64,000 nt of DNA from Apostichopus japonicus (GCF_037975245.1 NC_092578.1:16188821-16252820), one strand, 5' to 3'. Counted from the stretch's first letter, positions 45,401 to 58,174 are shown. The notes: a model not told the origin generated them from the letters alone. Program-made: numbers and translations.

Positions 45401-47882
45401 TACATGTTTTTTTTATTTTATTTTTTACAGTGACCATGCTACATAACTAATTTTTGTAACAAATTGAATACCATAAATGGTATTTATCAACGTTTTGCTC
45501 TTGACATGATACTCGTTGGTTGATCCAAAAAATAAAGTTGGTGTCCCTGAAGATGCACCAGTTTGTATGAAGTTAATTCGGGGTTAAGATCAGCTATTGG
45601 TCCCAAAATTTAGCAAACCCAAAATTGCCAGTAGGTTTCAAAAGTTCTTTCTTACAGTCTCTGATCTGTAAAATTATTCTCAGCCATAAAAGAGTACTAT
45701 TAAAGTAGCCCATTAAATAACTCTCTGTGAATAACAACTTTTAGTGAGGCTGTAAAATTCTGGTTGAAATTTGAGCATGGCTCACCATTATCTGACAACT
45801 CTAGAATATATTGAGAGCGTTGTGGTCAAGTGGTTAAGGCTTTGGACTTGTGATCTAAGGATTGCGGGTTTGAGTCCTGGCCAGATCATTGCGTTGTGTC
45901 CTTGGTCAAGGCACCATATCTCCATTGCCTCTCTTCACCCAGGTGTATAAATGGGGACCTGTGAGATAAAACTGTCTGCTGGGCGCTGTTTAGGTGCTGC
46001 CATGTGTTTGACAGGTTATCATTGACCGGGGTAATATTGTTGTAAAGTGCATAGGAATGCATTTGCATATTGTTGCGCTCTATAAATGAATATATTGTTG
46101 AATACGTATGGCAATACTGAAGACCTTGATAGTATTTCTTAATTTTATTCATATGTTGTCGATATCGATTAAATTGATTTTGTTCTCCAGGGTAGCGTAC
46201 AGGAGAGAGGTGGAAGATGGAAAGAGGTTAAAACTAGAAGAGAAGAAACACCAGCTATATTTGGATGAAGTAGAAAGGGAGAAACGATTGGATGCAATTA
46301 GACAATTGGTAAATTAATGAATATGCATTAGCTTGATAACCTTTATCCAATGGAAACAGGATATCCATACTGCTCATACTGTCTTTGCCTTGAAAGCATG
46401 ACAGAGAAAGTATTGTTTAATAAAGGTTAAAAGGACATGCAAAATTGTTGTGCCAGTGTTCATTGTGGGTTATCAGTAGATCATATTTGCAGCCAAATAG
46501 TGTCCCCCCAAAGGGGGGGAATAAGGAAGACATTTAGACCACGTCACATGGATAGAAGTCAACATTCTATTTGTATAGATACCTCTCTATATTAAGTGGA
46601 AACAAATCTTTTGTATTTGGTAATGTCTCCTTTGAACAGGTTTCAGATTTTGTAAAAAAATAATTAACTGTGTCCTTCTTCCTAAATTTCTTTCACTCAC
46701 AGGTAGCAGTCAATGTCGAAAGTGATCCCTACAGAGTTATGAAACCAACAATGGTAATAACGGGTTTCTTTCTTTCATTCTGTTTCAATCTTCTAGTTTA
46801 CATTGCAAATATTTAATGTGGGTCGAAAAAATTTAAAAATTAAATGGGTTTTTCTAATTTTCTTTCTTTTGTTTGCTCTCAGGCATCTAATGCTAAGCTT
46901 GGTATAGGTACAGAAGAGGATATTAATATTCAGAAACCATTGTTTGATATGCGAGGATTCAGCTCAGAGCAGGTGAGTTTTATAATGCGTAAAGACTGAA
47001 GGGCACATGTTGAATATGATATATAAAAACTTTATCAGTAAAGGACAGGGGTTGGGTAGGGGCAAGGTGATGATTATATCAGTCTTTTCTCGATCCAAGG
47101 TTGAGTCAAGCCACTGCAAAAGAAATGGAATGGAAAAGATTTTTACGATTTGAAAAAAAAAATTAGTCCGGCTCCCTCAGAATCAGTCATGAAATAAATT
47201 GACAAGCTTGGTTGGAATAACCAACAATTATGATGTATGCTACCTTTTTCATTTTGGTCCCTGCACCAGTCGACCCTAAGCATATTACTCTTGGCACTTT
47301 CCTGCCTGTATTCCACTATTCTTCAATAGATTCATTACAGTTACTAGTACTAAGTTGGGTACAAAAATCTGTTAGGTTTGTCTTCTCATCCAGAAAGGCA
47401 CAATAAGCAAGAAATATACCTCCAATCACAATATCAATTTCAGTCCCTATTCTTATATGATGAAAAAGTTAGGCTAAGGAAAGTTGGTATGAAAGTGTGG
47501 TAGGTCTAGACTTGATATTGACATTTTGTTTTGGAGAGTAACAAAATTTCTCCAAATTTAAAGCATCTGATTAATAGTGGTATTGACCCTATCTATAATT
47601 ATTCTATCCATAATTAATCTATAAAGAGCACAGTTTCTGTTAAATTCTAATTTAATGGTGAGAGAAACTTGTGCCACAAACTCATCTAGTTGCTTTTAAA
47701 AATAATTTCGTTTGTTTGTTTTGCAGGTAGCTAATGACCCAAGGGTAAAGCTGGAACAGGCACTGAGACAGGCTGGGCTTCATGAAAACCCTTATGCAAG
47801 AAAAATGATCTTTGATACCAAACCTCACCGGCCTCCACGAAAAGATATGGAGTCAACAGTGTTCAAGAAATTAGATAAGTAG
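39415..47882 (+). CDS. CCDC148: CCDC148, coiled-coil domain-containing protein 148
   Basis: A conserved animal coiled-coil protein of unknown biochemical role. Ten exons close in phase: 39415-39493, 40328-41084, 41610-41754, 42743-42949, 44216-44356, 45146-45264, 46191-46308, 46703-46753, 46883-46972 and 47727-47882, giving 620 residues (human about 590). Recognisable parts are YRHQDYDKLRSLALQKK near the N-terminus, LYMDLLRRWFPRKTR in the middle, long Glu/Lys/Arg-rich helices (exons 4-7, for example EKRLDAIRQLVAVNVESDP), and the C-terminal QKPLFDMRGFSSEQ, DPRVKLEQALRQAGLHENPY and PPRKDMESTVFK signature. No enzyme motif is seen. Exon 1 is the least certain: it starts at the first ATG after an in-frame stop, uses a weak GTGCCT donor and has little similarity to the family. 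An alternative start is the ATG at 40345 in exon 2. Confidence 0.9.
43110..43290 (+). mobile_element. SINE-like fragment in CCDC148 intron 4
   Basis: The 3' part (TGTGACAAGTTATCAATGACC, GGGTTAAGTTGTAAAGT) matches the body of the SINE at 45814-46087 (TTGACAGGTTATCATTGACC, GGGGTAATATTGTTGTAAAGT). The head is unrelated and lacks clear A and B boxes. Either a diverged or 5'-replaced member of the same family. Confidence 0.5.
44421..44454. repeat. (TG)n microsatellite in CCDC148 intron 5
   Basis: A nearly pure TG run with two TATG interruptions. Confidence 0.9.
45804..46097 (+). mobile_element. Full-length tRNA-derived SINE with 10-bp target duplication
   Basis: The element at 45814-46087 is flanked by perfect copies of GAATATATTG (45804-45813 and 46088-46097). 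The head has an A-box-like TGGTCAAGTGGTTAAGGC and a B-box-like GGGTTTGAGTCCT in the spacing of a tRNA. The body ends in TTGCGCTCTATAAAT, a tail shared with LINE 3' ends, as expected if a LINE supplies the reverse transcriptase. It lies in CCDC148 intron 6 in the sense direction. The intact duplication suggests a fairly recent insertion. Confidence 0.88.
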
Positions 47883-48745
47883 GATTTCTGACCGGAGAAG
47901 AAAACCCAGACCTAGCTGGTTTGATGGTTTGGAACTTATGATGGCTGCAAGCCTGTTCTAGTTGGTCTTTCTGAGATCAATGTTGAATTTACAAGTAGAC
48001 AGAAGCAATGACTAATATCTGATTCGTTTCGACCATTAAATTTGATGAATATTCATTAGGTTGCATCGTTGGGCTCAACTGCATAACAGGGACAATGGGA
48101 TTGGAATGAAGGGGATGGGTGGGTGGTGGTGGAGGAGGAGGAGGAGGAGGAGGGGGGGAGGAGGAGTCAAGTGAAGGCCAAGGGTATTAAATATTGGACA
48201 AAAGCAGTACACATTTTGCTAGAACTCAGGATTTGTCCAGTCTTCTGTACCTTTGCCTGAAATGATCTGAAGATGGAAGTTGTATACCGTCTTGGAATAG
48301 ATATAGGAATAGATGTTCTTCTTGGTAATTACTTCACAATATTGTCAGACTAGAGATATATCACAAATTAACTAGATATTTTATCTATTGAAGCTTAGTT
48401 CACTTATGTGCCTTTTAATTGAGAAAGCACAGATGTATCAGAAGTTACCTAGAACTTCACATAGTGAAGTCCATTTAGTCAGAGCAGTATTCCAATTATA
48501 TTTTAATTTTACAATTTTTACTTGTCTTTGAAATTATCACATGTTCTGGACAAGAGCCAAGGAATACAGAGTTTAATGATGACCTTAGTAATTAAGAATT
48601 AGTCAAACTATATCACCAGTGTTATCTACGGTGACAAAGACAGAAAATATAAAATATAAAAGTGCAATTAATCGAAGTGTTCTTTTGGTAATTTATGTCA
48701 AAACTCTTCTATCGTAATAAACTTTCAAAATAAATCAATAACATA
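47883..48745 (+). other. CCDC148 3' UTR with two poly(A) signals
   Basis: The stretch after the TAG stop contains a (GGA)n tract at about 48126-48169 and two canonical AATAAA hexamers at 48716-48721 and 48729-48734, a likely end of the transcript about 850 bases after the stop. No other gene is present. Confidence 0.55.
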
Positions 48746-48857
48746 AAACTGTTAGCAAACTGCTTATCCACTAGAGAGCCTGTGTAATAGAATGTGTAAA
48801 AGTAAGTTCGCCTGACGTTTCCATCCTAGCAGAATCTTCTGCAGAGGCTAAATGACA
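48746..48857. repeat. Interspersed repeat, copy A of the fold-back family
   Basis: Shares GTTAGCAAACTGCTTATCCA, CTAGAGAGCCTGTGTAA, AGTAAGTT.GCCTGA and ATCCTAGCAG.ATCTTCT with the copy at 51333-51526, in the same order. It ends with GCAGAGGCTAAATGACAG, which appears inverted in the other copy. Confidence 0.8.
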
Positions 48858-51332
48858 GAATCACATAATAAACTTTCAACTAATTTTTGAAAAAAGGAAA
48901 CAAAAGAGGTGACTAGAACAGGATTTTTTAGACGAGAGATTTCGAGAATACCATGTAGCTATCCCTGCCATGTAGCTGGTGTGGATATTTTCTTTGTAAT
49001 GGTCATAATGGCTACCTTCTATAAAACCAGAGATCACAACTAGACCTCACTCAATACAACCTAGCAGGAATGGGATTTCAAGAATAATTGTGTCGTTCCG
49101 ATATAACCAGTGTGTAACTGGTAACCAGTGTAAATGGTAACCAGTCATATGTAACCAGTACAAACCTCTTGACTACAACTATGGCAAAAAAAGAAAATGA
49201 CACTCAGTTTAGTGTTAACAAACCATTACCTCTTTATTTATCACAAGTGTATACAGACCTCTATAAATTCTGAATAAGTGGCAAAAAAAACAAGATTCTC
49301 GATATGAGACCTCAAAAGAAATATATGTATAACAGATATTAACAATCCAAATATGGAACACAAATCTTAAGTGTTATCTTTTTAACTTTCCAGGAACTTT
49401 GGTCACATAATTTTCTTTTAACACAGAACATTGTCGAAGATTTCACTTCCACATGTTTTCATGTCAATGAAACAATTTGTGTCATCACTTGGGCCTCTGA
49501 TATTTCTAGCAAATACACGTCAACCATAAAATCATGCATTAAACAAAGGCCATCACGTTTACTGCGCTGTCAAATAAGTATTTATAATTACAAAGTGAAC
49601 AGCTTAAAACTTCTGCTGAGATTTCCACATTATGATAACAAACATGGTATATGCAACAGAGATGTGCTGAAAGAGAAGAAACAATGCCCTCACGTCTTGG
49701 GTTATTGTATGACCATGTTGTACACTGTACAGCAATTATGTTTTACATTGACTATCTTGCAATGCTGTCTCTTTGGTACAGTGTGGTAAAATTCATGTTA
49801 TTATTAGGTGGTAGCATCCACAATTATCAAAGTTGACTATAGTTTCTGTTCTTAATTACCCGTAATTAGTCACATTCAAAACAAAACTATTATTTATATA
49901 TTTTTCTTTCCATGGGTGTAATTCATGAAAGGAAATTGCAAAGAAGAGGCAATCCCAGGCTGGTCTGTTTAGCAAATTTCTGTTTGTTGACATAAACAAG
50001 GGCAAACCTTATCAGCATTACTTTTTACTTTAAGCTCGTTGATATACTTAGAGAATATATACAGCTGTGAACCACTCGGAGTGTTCAAAAGTAAATAACA
50101 CTTGCGAAACTCGACCAATCAGAATCAAGTCTACCAGTCCCATAAATATAACTAACAAACAAACAACCTGGGATAAGAAATCTTCCAGTTCTGTGTTTAG
50201 CCCAGGTCAGAAAGTTGAACTTTATAACATGTGTTTGCTCATATTCAACTATTTTGAAAAGGATAATTATTATTAACAAGTAAACAGTGCCAATCAGATT
50301 ATATTGATAACATAGGGGCTTGTCTTAATCTAAACTGAAACACAATCACAGGTCATTTAGATGTGTAAACCAAACTATCTGGCTTTTACCTGAAAATTAT
50401 TAAACTTCATAAAGAGGTGTTTGTTCTTGGCAGATTCAAAGTTAACAAATGTGAAGCACTCTCTGAGCTACTATATTTTTTTTTTTGGTGTATGACGTTT
50501 TGATTTCTAACCTTTCCTCTATAGACAATTCAAATCTGTATTACTAAGATATGTTTACACCAACAATATGATAGCCAACCAAAAGAAAAGATGGATTCAC
50601 TCAAAAAGTTACTTAAAGCTTTAACATTTACTTCACTAAATCTTAAATTCAGTACTATATGTACAACTGCACAAAATGTAAATTTTTGGAAGATGATCAA
50701 AATACTATTCACAAACAGAGTGAGCTAGTGCTGTTAAAGATGCACACACACACACACACACACATACAAAAAGGTAAAAAGACATCACGGATAGGATAGG
50801 GTGTTGAACTGATGCGATTAGATCAATATATCCATCTTGAATATGACAGCCATTTCTGAACCCAATTTGAACAAAATAATTGACCCGTAAAATATTACAA
50901 ATTAGACAAAAGGGATGTATAGATACATATTGATAAGCTCTTTCACCAAAAGACTTTGATAAATTGCACAAATATTGAAAACCAAAAAAGACAAAAAATG
51001 TTGGCAAGACATTTAAACTGGAAACAAACCCTCTAACATGAAAACAGAAGGGAAAGAAATATGACAAAAGGGTGGGAATGGCAAAAAAAATGAATAAAAT
51101 CAAATAATTGTCTTTTGGGTCCCCTCTTTTGGTAAATTCTGGACCTGCCACTGGTAATGCAATACTAGTGACCTTTCAATTTGCACTAATATTCTGTGTT
51201 CAGTTCAAGACAAAAAAAAAACATATTTTATGATATGTGGTACTGAAAATGACCATTCAAAAAATAATTTGAGTGCTGTGTATTTAAGCTGAAATATATA
51301 ACTTATATATATATATAACTCAAAATAAAATA
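48858..51332. other. Intergenic CCDC148-DUSP19, no gene seen
   Basis: AT-rich DNA between two convergent genes. It contains a (CA)n tract at 50742-50764 and, at about 51140-51210, a segment repeated near 54890-54960. No coding region recognised. Confidence 0.5.
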
Positions 51333-51526
51333 AAACTGTTAGCAAACTGCTTATCCACTAGAGAGCCTGTGTAAGAGGATGTGTAATAGTAAGTTGGCCT
51401 GAGTTTTCGATCCTAGCAGGATCTTCTCCAGAGTGTGTGTTTTTGTCCCTTCTGTTACTGTTACTTGTCATTTAGCCTCTGAAGGAGATCCTGCAAGGAT
51501 CGAAAAGTCAGGCCAACTGACTTTTA
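51333..51526. repeat. Fold-back (inverted repeat) element, copy B
   Basis: Left arm 51388-51433 (AGTAAGTTGGCCTGA, TTTTCGATCCTAGCAGGATC) and right arm 51477-51523 (GATCCTGCAAGGATCGAAAA, GTCAGGCCAACTGACT) are inverted copies with only a few mismatches over about 46 bp. They are separated by a 43-bp spacer, so the element can form a long hairpin. The part left of 51388 matches copy A at 48746. Confidence 0.85.
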
Positions 51527-53248
51527 CAAATATGTATATAACTCAGTTGAACTAATATAACTGCTTGTAAAATGGATTTACTGACTTAACGCTTACCTTC
51601 CACTTCTTTTCTAGATACTGAAATATGTTCATATCAACTAAGAAAAACCTGATGTTAGACAATAAGTACATGTGTTACACTGAGCAAATTAAGGTACATG
51701 TGTGCAATATTTCAATTGTTTCTCCCCCTTGGATGAGAAAGTCAGAACGACCACACGGTAAACAAAGATATCATACAAAAGTAACATAGATAAAGAAAAC
51801 AAACACAGAACAGGCCATAAAGGAACAAACAATAAATATACTCAAAAGAAAATATGACATCATCATGAAGATAAATATAACTTCAGAAATAATATGAAAA
51901 CTAAATCTATAAACATAAAATATAGAAAGTTCAGACAAAAAGTACTATTAATCTTAAATGTTTAAGTAAGTTACCATGCCAACTGTTAAGTCACTAATTC
52001 ATATATACAGCATCCACTACATCACAATTGTGTCTGTGGGTTTGTTGACCATTCATATCGATGTGCAAAACACAAACAACACACTTTCAGAGTGAACTAT
52101 AATTTCAGCTTAATATTTACAACAACTATTTATCAACAATAATAGGAACAACTGTCTTTCACTATTAACTGTCGTGACTGTGAACATTAACAGAAGCACA
52201 GGGAGGGGTCTCATGCAGTCGCCATGTTAATACTGAGGAGGCATGTCAAAAATAGAACAATTGGTTTCATTATTACAAAAGATTGACGAGTAAGCTTGCA
52301 TCGTGAATTTGTATCATCTTTTAATACTGTTTCTTACGAAATATATTTTTAAGCACCATTTTAAATGCATCAGTAGGTTTCCTTGCAATATGAAGGCTGT
52401 TATTTCTCTTCAATAGAGTCAATTTAAGATTATAAACTATACTGGTTTCACAGATATGGATAGGGGGGAAATGAAAGAATCTCTAGCAGATTCACAAATC
52501 TACACATAACTTGTTGCTTAGAATGTTAGATTCTCAGGAAATATGAAACCCAATGATCCACACTCTCTCTAGGCAACATCCATAGGAAATGTTCTCGTTT
52601 GTGAAGGATATAGACTAAGAAAGCGTACTCTTTTGTTCATGGAAATGCACTTTCTATAGAAAATATCATTGCAATTGAGACTAACTGTGATATCGAGGTG
52701 TATAAAAACTGTGCATAATTAATTAACATAAAAATAATTAATAAACATAATGAATGAACAAAAAAAAAATTTAAGTATGTTAAGCTGATTTCTAATGTTA
52801 ATACCACTCAGTACTGTCTTACCATAGCATGCTTTGAAGCACTCGTACTGGCAGTTTGAACAGTTTCAAACTTACTGTCTAATGGGTAGTAATTCGAAAT
52901 AAAGGTGATCATGAAATTTAACCAGGTGTTTGGTTGAAAAAGATTAAAATTAGGCAAAAAACCTAACTTGCTTTGTTTCTTTGTTTTTTTATTACACAAG
53001 GTGATATTCCATCTCATTATTAAACCATATTCGGTAAAAATTAAATGGGTAAAATTAAAGCCAAAAATAGCACCGAACTCGAAGTTGCGATCGAAAGACT
53101 TAAAATGACAGAGAAAGATATAGGAACTTACAGATTCCGTTTCCCATCAAAGTCGAGAATGGGCCATAATTGATGTAACTGATAAGTACTCTCTCTAAAC
53201 TTGGCATTTATAAAGCTTATCTGCAAAATCATTGCGTTAGATTTCAAA
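51527..53248. other. Intergenic, no gene seen
   Basis: AT-rich sequence without recognisable genes or strong repeats, ending where the DUSP19 3' UTR probably begins. Confidence 0.5.
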
Positions 53249-53254
53249 TTTATT
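53249..53254 (-). terminator. Candidate DUSP19 poly(A) signal AATAAA
   Basis: A canonical minus-strand hexamer about 345 bases past the DUSP19 stop codon; plausible 3' end, not verified. Confidence 0.4.
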
Positions 53255-53599
53255 TTCCTGCAGATAAGTGCACATAACCCACTCTAAGTTGACATTACTC
53301 TCGATCTGCATTTGGAAACTTCTCAAAGGGACACTACAAATTCAGAACATTTGGAAACAGAACAGTACCAACTATTTCCTGAGAAAGACAAAAATCGGTG
53401 GGCAGCGGTGGTACGATAAAAAACGGAGCTACAATTTCTCCTTCGAGTCACTTGTCTACATCATTTCTTGCACAACCCGTTTTTCTTGGACATCATTGAA
53501 CAACATGGACAAATGTTTTCAGACAGGACGTCACTCAACCTCTTCAAAGTCGTCCGCCTCTCGAGGAAGACAAAGGGGAAAAGGGAAACCAAATTTCCT

Positions 53600-56500
53600 T
53601 CATTTCTTTTTGTTCTTAATCTTTGAGTGGATCTCCTCATCTAACTTTTCCAGAACCTTCATGAAGCCCTCGTTCGGTTTCACGTACCGCTGTTCTCTGA
53701 GCTTGGCCAGTTCTTCCTGTAGGTGGGCTTTCTCCATCTTGATGAGGTAACCCAGGGTCACTGTGATACACCTGGACACCCCCGCATTGCAATGGACCAA
53801 GACTCGCCCTCCGGTCAGAAGGGCATCGTCGATGAATTTGAAAGCTTCTGGGAAATACCTGCGTGAAGAGAGCAGCGAGATCCCTGTTAAGTTGAAATGG
53901 TTCTATACATTGTATTTGCAGGGGGTTTAATTGATGTTTAACTAAAGATATCATAAAATGTGAACATAAAATTCAAAAAGTTTAATTTTGAGGGTTAATT
54001 ATTAATTCATGAACATTAACATCTTCAATGCATACAGCTTATTAAAGTTTACGATGGTAATTAATATGAAAAAGCTCACTTTCTGATGTTGATGCATGGC
54101 AGGTCACAGATCGGTAGAGATAGGTAGGTGAAATCTTCCGGAAACACATTGTGCATCAAGATGAGGTTGAGAATGTGCGTGATACCATTCTCTTGTAAGA
54201 TTTCAAAAGAGTTTGCGACATCTGACGATCCTGGTGGTTAATTTCAACAAGAAAACAAAATCTTGTTAAATTTATGACATCCCATGGCAAAAACCCAGTG
54301 TTGACATTCTTGTGCCATAAAATGCTGAAAACTCTATTGTAACCTGTGCATTTGTGAATCCTTTGGTCATTTTGCATCTATAGGGCATAAATCTGGAGAT
54401 GTGATTCCATAAATTATGTCCTACATTCAGTTTATAAATCTAATTTATCGTACCACTCTGTTTTAGTTTTATAGTGCTCATCTGAGGGAAAGGTTGGCAA
54501 CTTTTGTCAGTTAAATATCCTTTTCTGGAAAAAGAGCACAGTAGTGATAGAGGGTATGGGGGTGGGGGGAAGTAAGGTCTATGTAAAGCTGCAAACATTC
54601 ATTTTTAAAAGGAAATTAGAATCTGTTGGATATGATTCTTTAATCCCACTCTTCTCCTTGGCTCCTCTCCTCCAGTTACTTTGCCAGGGCTTGAAATAAC
54701 TCGAGTAACAGTCGAAAAAGCTGGAAGTGATATTCAAGCCTACGACAGTCTGACCCACAGCCCTTCCCTCCCTCCTTCCCCATCCCCGAAGAAAAGAAAA
54801 TTCTAGTCTAACCAAAAGATTTCCGACCTTCAAATAACTGTCTTCTGCCCCGCGCCCCCCCCCCCCCACATCCCCTCGCAATAAATTCTGGTAATGCAAT
54901 GCTGATGACCTTTGATTTGCATAGACAGTCTTGTGTTCAGTTCTAAACACACTGGAATATCTCAATCAAACTTCAATACTGCCAATCATCTGCTGTGCAC
55001 ATAGACTAATGCTGTTATAAAGTTCAACTTTGCATTTTCCTATCTCTAATATTGACAATATCTCACTTTGAGACCTGGTTTGTATTTTATCTACCTAATG
55101 CAGACTGTACAATCTGGGTGTTGTCAGACAATAACATTCTTTCATATGTTATATTAGTAAAAAATTTATAGATGTGAATATGCTGATATAAATGTCAAAG
55201 CAAATATATAAAGTCTTGATATCTTCAATTGCTCAGTACTACTGTATGTCAAAAGCTATTACACATTACTAGGGCAAGGTTGAAAGATGTTTGCTTCTGA
55301 TTATCATTGTACAGTACAAACAGCACATTTGACCCAAAAATGTAGCAAATTAAGAATGACCAATCTGATTGTTGTACACTGTAAGAGAGATATTCAGGTT
55401 TGGTTAATAGAACACCAGCTTTGGGCCAGAAAAACTCCCCTTCGGGTGAATTAAATTCCTACCGCATATCAATATTTTTGTTTCATTTCAGTATCGCCAA
55501 AGTGATGGAGGGTGATACCAATTTATATTTTACCTATTTGCCATGGAAGTATTTTAATTATTACTAAGCAATCTGAATTTAATGTAAGCAGCTATTACTC
55601 TGCTGGGCAACCTTCAAAGCTCATTTAAGTAGTCCAAACAGACACTTTGTCCTCTCGGGCAACAGGCAACCATTAAATATTTGCCATGGAGTTACTAATA
55701 TCACGATACAATGTGACATCATATGGTAAAGTTGCAACACACATATTATGATTTCTCTTCATAGAGTGTTGGCACTGAAACCAATGTCTTCATTATCTGG
55801 GGCAAGTTAGGTGGCCAAGAGGTGCAACCTTTTTGGTTCAAAATTTTTCAAAACCCATCTCCATTACAGAAATAAAATTGTGTCATAAATCAAGGGAAAA
55901 AAATACAAAAATGAGGCACCATGTGGATGATGTCATATTTAGCCTTGTGTGTGAAGAGCATTAAATCTGTGATATCTCCCGAACAGAACAACAAACAGAA
56001 CAACGGAACAAGATCTTTCTTAGCTTTGTTGGAAAGTCGTGAGGGTTAAATGTCTATCACATAGACCAATAACAAATGGTTGGGTTTTGTGTGTCCTATA
56101 AGTTATGACCAGACTACTTATATTTAGTGACATACACTTTTACTGCACAAGTATGAAACTGCAGTGTAATAAACTCAATGAATTTTGTGGCAAAGTATTT
56201 GCACTAAGAGTAAGTTCTCTCATTTTGAATACAAGGCTTAACATACACACACAAAAGTTCAAAGCAGCTTAATGGCAGACATTGAAATTGAGGGCCCGAG
56301 AGGGGGTTAAGCGAAATGTCCCTGTATAAGTTTACATAGATCTAGGCTAAATCCAACACCAAAAGTGTATCTACTTTGTACTAGAGTATGTATGACACAC
56401 TGCCCAGCAAGCTAGAAACTTGGCTCGAACTGCCTTGGTGGAAATGTTGGTTATTTTCAGTCACTGTCTAAAAGTAAATTCAAAAGCCGGTCGAATCGAT

Positions 56501-57741
56501 TTATCAACTTCACCTAGAGCTCATGGTCACCTGAACGGATTATTGTCTCTTTGTATGCAAATTATCTTAAGCACACAGAATGTCGATCACTGGATCAGTC
56601 ATTATTTTAAGAAAACAAACAAGTTTATATTGATCACGAAAAGATGACACCTATTGTACAGAGTAGTGTTGTGTCTACTCTGTTCACAGAGTACTTCCTG
56701 AGCTGTTACCCTTTTACCCTTTCCAGGTCACGACCCAGCCAATGAATGACGAGCCAAAGGCTTTCTAGAACAAACGATCAACTTCAACCAACCACTTCAC
56801 TGAAAAATAAATGCTAGGATCAAAGTCAGAACTAACAGCACACAATTAAGGGCCATTATAGGCCACAAAATTTAGAATGCTAATACTTGGCTTTAAATTT
56901 TTGAAAATTTAAATGAATATCCTGGTGGTTCTGAAAACTTCAGATTATCTCCAGAGCATCTCAAGATCATCTCTAGATTATCTCCAGATGTCAAGGATTG
57001 TGAAAATTGGATAATTCAATCTCTCAAGAATAGCAGTGAAATCCTTGTTCAAGTTGGAGCACGAGTGACCATCTTTAGTATATTCAATAACCTTTGTTAA
57101 AGGGATACAATTTTTCATTCTTTCAAATATCACTTACATTTTTTTTACGGGAAGTGGTGTGAAGACAGGATTGCTAGTAACTGGAGCATATTATGAGCTG
57201 ACAAGGTGATTAATGAATGGAGAAGTATTTTCCTAGCTATGTCTTCACTCTTACTAAGTTCTACTATACTAATATATATTTTTCTCTCTCTTGCTATCAA
57301 GCACTTTTATGATTACCACTCCTATCTAGTTTTAAGATCCATTTCAATTTTTCTAACAAAAGGAAAATGACTTCAAAGTAAACTTTGTTCATGATAGACT
57401 ATAAGATGTTTCACCGTGTTCAACCCTATCCCTTCCCCTCCCCCTCTTAATCACCAAACAATCCTCAGGCTCACAACATCATAATAGATACTTGAATGTG
57501 ATTATTATTGGAAAATCAACAACTTACCAACAAAGAGATTTGGTCTAACGGCCACAATCTGTAAATCGGGGGCATAGTCGACCACAAACCCCTCACTGGA
57601 TTCCTGCAGCTTTTCTGTTCTTGTTATTCCAGGCATGGTGTGTCTCTCTAAGTATTTCTCTCCAGTGCTGGTGGTTATCTTCGTGTCTACTTTCTTCAGT
57701 CCACCTCTCTTGAACTTCTCTATTTGATCTGTGAAACTCAT
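53600..57741 (-). CDS. DUSP19: DUSP19 (SKRP1)-type dual-specificity phosphatase
   Basis: DUSP19-type phosphatases act in the JNK MAP-kinase pathway. Three coding exons on the minus strand close in phase: 57528-57741, 54080-54230 and 53600-53858, giving 207 residues (human 217). The N-terminal segment (MSFTDQIEKFKRGGLKKV, ITTSTGEKYLERH) and YAPDLQIVAVRPNLFVG match the DUSP19 pre-domain. The phosphatase core has ENGITHILNL, the likely general acid Asp114 in CDLP and the active-site loop HCNAGVSR with Cys145 and Arg151, so it should be active. The residue after Arg151 is Cys, where Ser or Ala is usual. The C-terminus is Lys-rich. Upstream of the start ATG a good acceptor (57768-57769) implies a further 5' non-coding exon not located here. 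Another small DUSP family is possible but less likely given the N-terminal match. Confidence 0.9.
54700..54970. repeat. C-rich tract and interspersed repeat copy in DUSP19 intron 1
   Basis: A poly-C run lies near 54855-54868. The following GGTAATGCAAT, GATGACCTTTGATTTGCA and TGTGTTCAGTTC words match, in the same order, a segment at about 51150-51210. They probably belong to one interspersed repeat of unknown class. Confidence 0.55.
54971..57527. other. DUSP19 intron 1, remainder
   Basis: AT-rich intron sequence. No exon-like segment, RNA gene or recognisable mobile element was found. Confidence 0.5.
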
Positions 57742-57865
57742 GGACTTGTCACAGTTACTGCTTAGCTCTGTATTAACAAAGAAAAGGAAAGCATTTAATC
57801 GGGGTGGCAGTCCTTTGAAGAATATCACATGGATCAAAAGTATATGAGAAAAGAACGGGGAAGAA

Positions 57866-58174
57866 TAATAATAATAAATGAGACTTATATAGCACCAAAT
57901 CAGTAGACAAAAGTCACTGCTCAGGGCGCTTTACAAAGAAAGCAGATTAATTTACAAAAGAACAAGTGAAAAGATGGGTCTTAAGTAGACTTTTGAATGT
58001 AGAAAGTTTAGAGCATGTTCGAATGTGATCTGGTAACTTGTTCCAGAGATAAGAGCCAGAGTATTTGAAGCTTCTGTAACCATAGGTCTTCAAGCGTGGT
58101 TTAGGAACAGTTAAATACAGTTTGTTGGAGGAACGAAGTGTGCGAATTGGAATATATGGCAAGAGAAGGGGCAT
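57866..58174 (-). mobile_element. 5'-truncated LINE 3' end (CR1/L2/Jockey-like)
   Basis: Minus-strand translation of about 75 codons reads TYGYRSFKYSGSYLWNKLPD, IRTCSKLSTFKSLLKTHLF and then a stop. This is the standard C-terminal end of many non-LTR retrotransposon reverse transcriptases. The following 3' UTR carries AAAGCGCCCTGAGCAGTGAC and ends in ATT microsatellite repeats, as in CR1/L2-type elements. Only the 3' tip survives, so it cannot move by itself. It lies upstream of DUSP19 exon 1. Confidence 0.85.

Noticed and set aside
57742-57837. An N-terminal extension of DUSP19 upstream of the ATG at 57741
   Set aside because: The frame is open for a short distance but a good splice acceptor at 57768-57769 interrupts it, and the family N-terminus matches a start at MSFTDQ.
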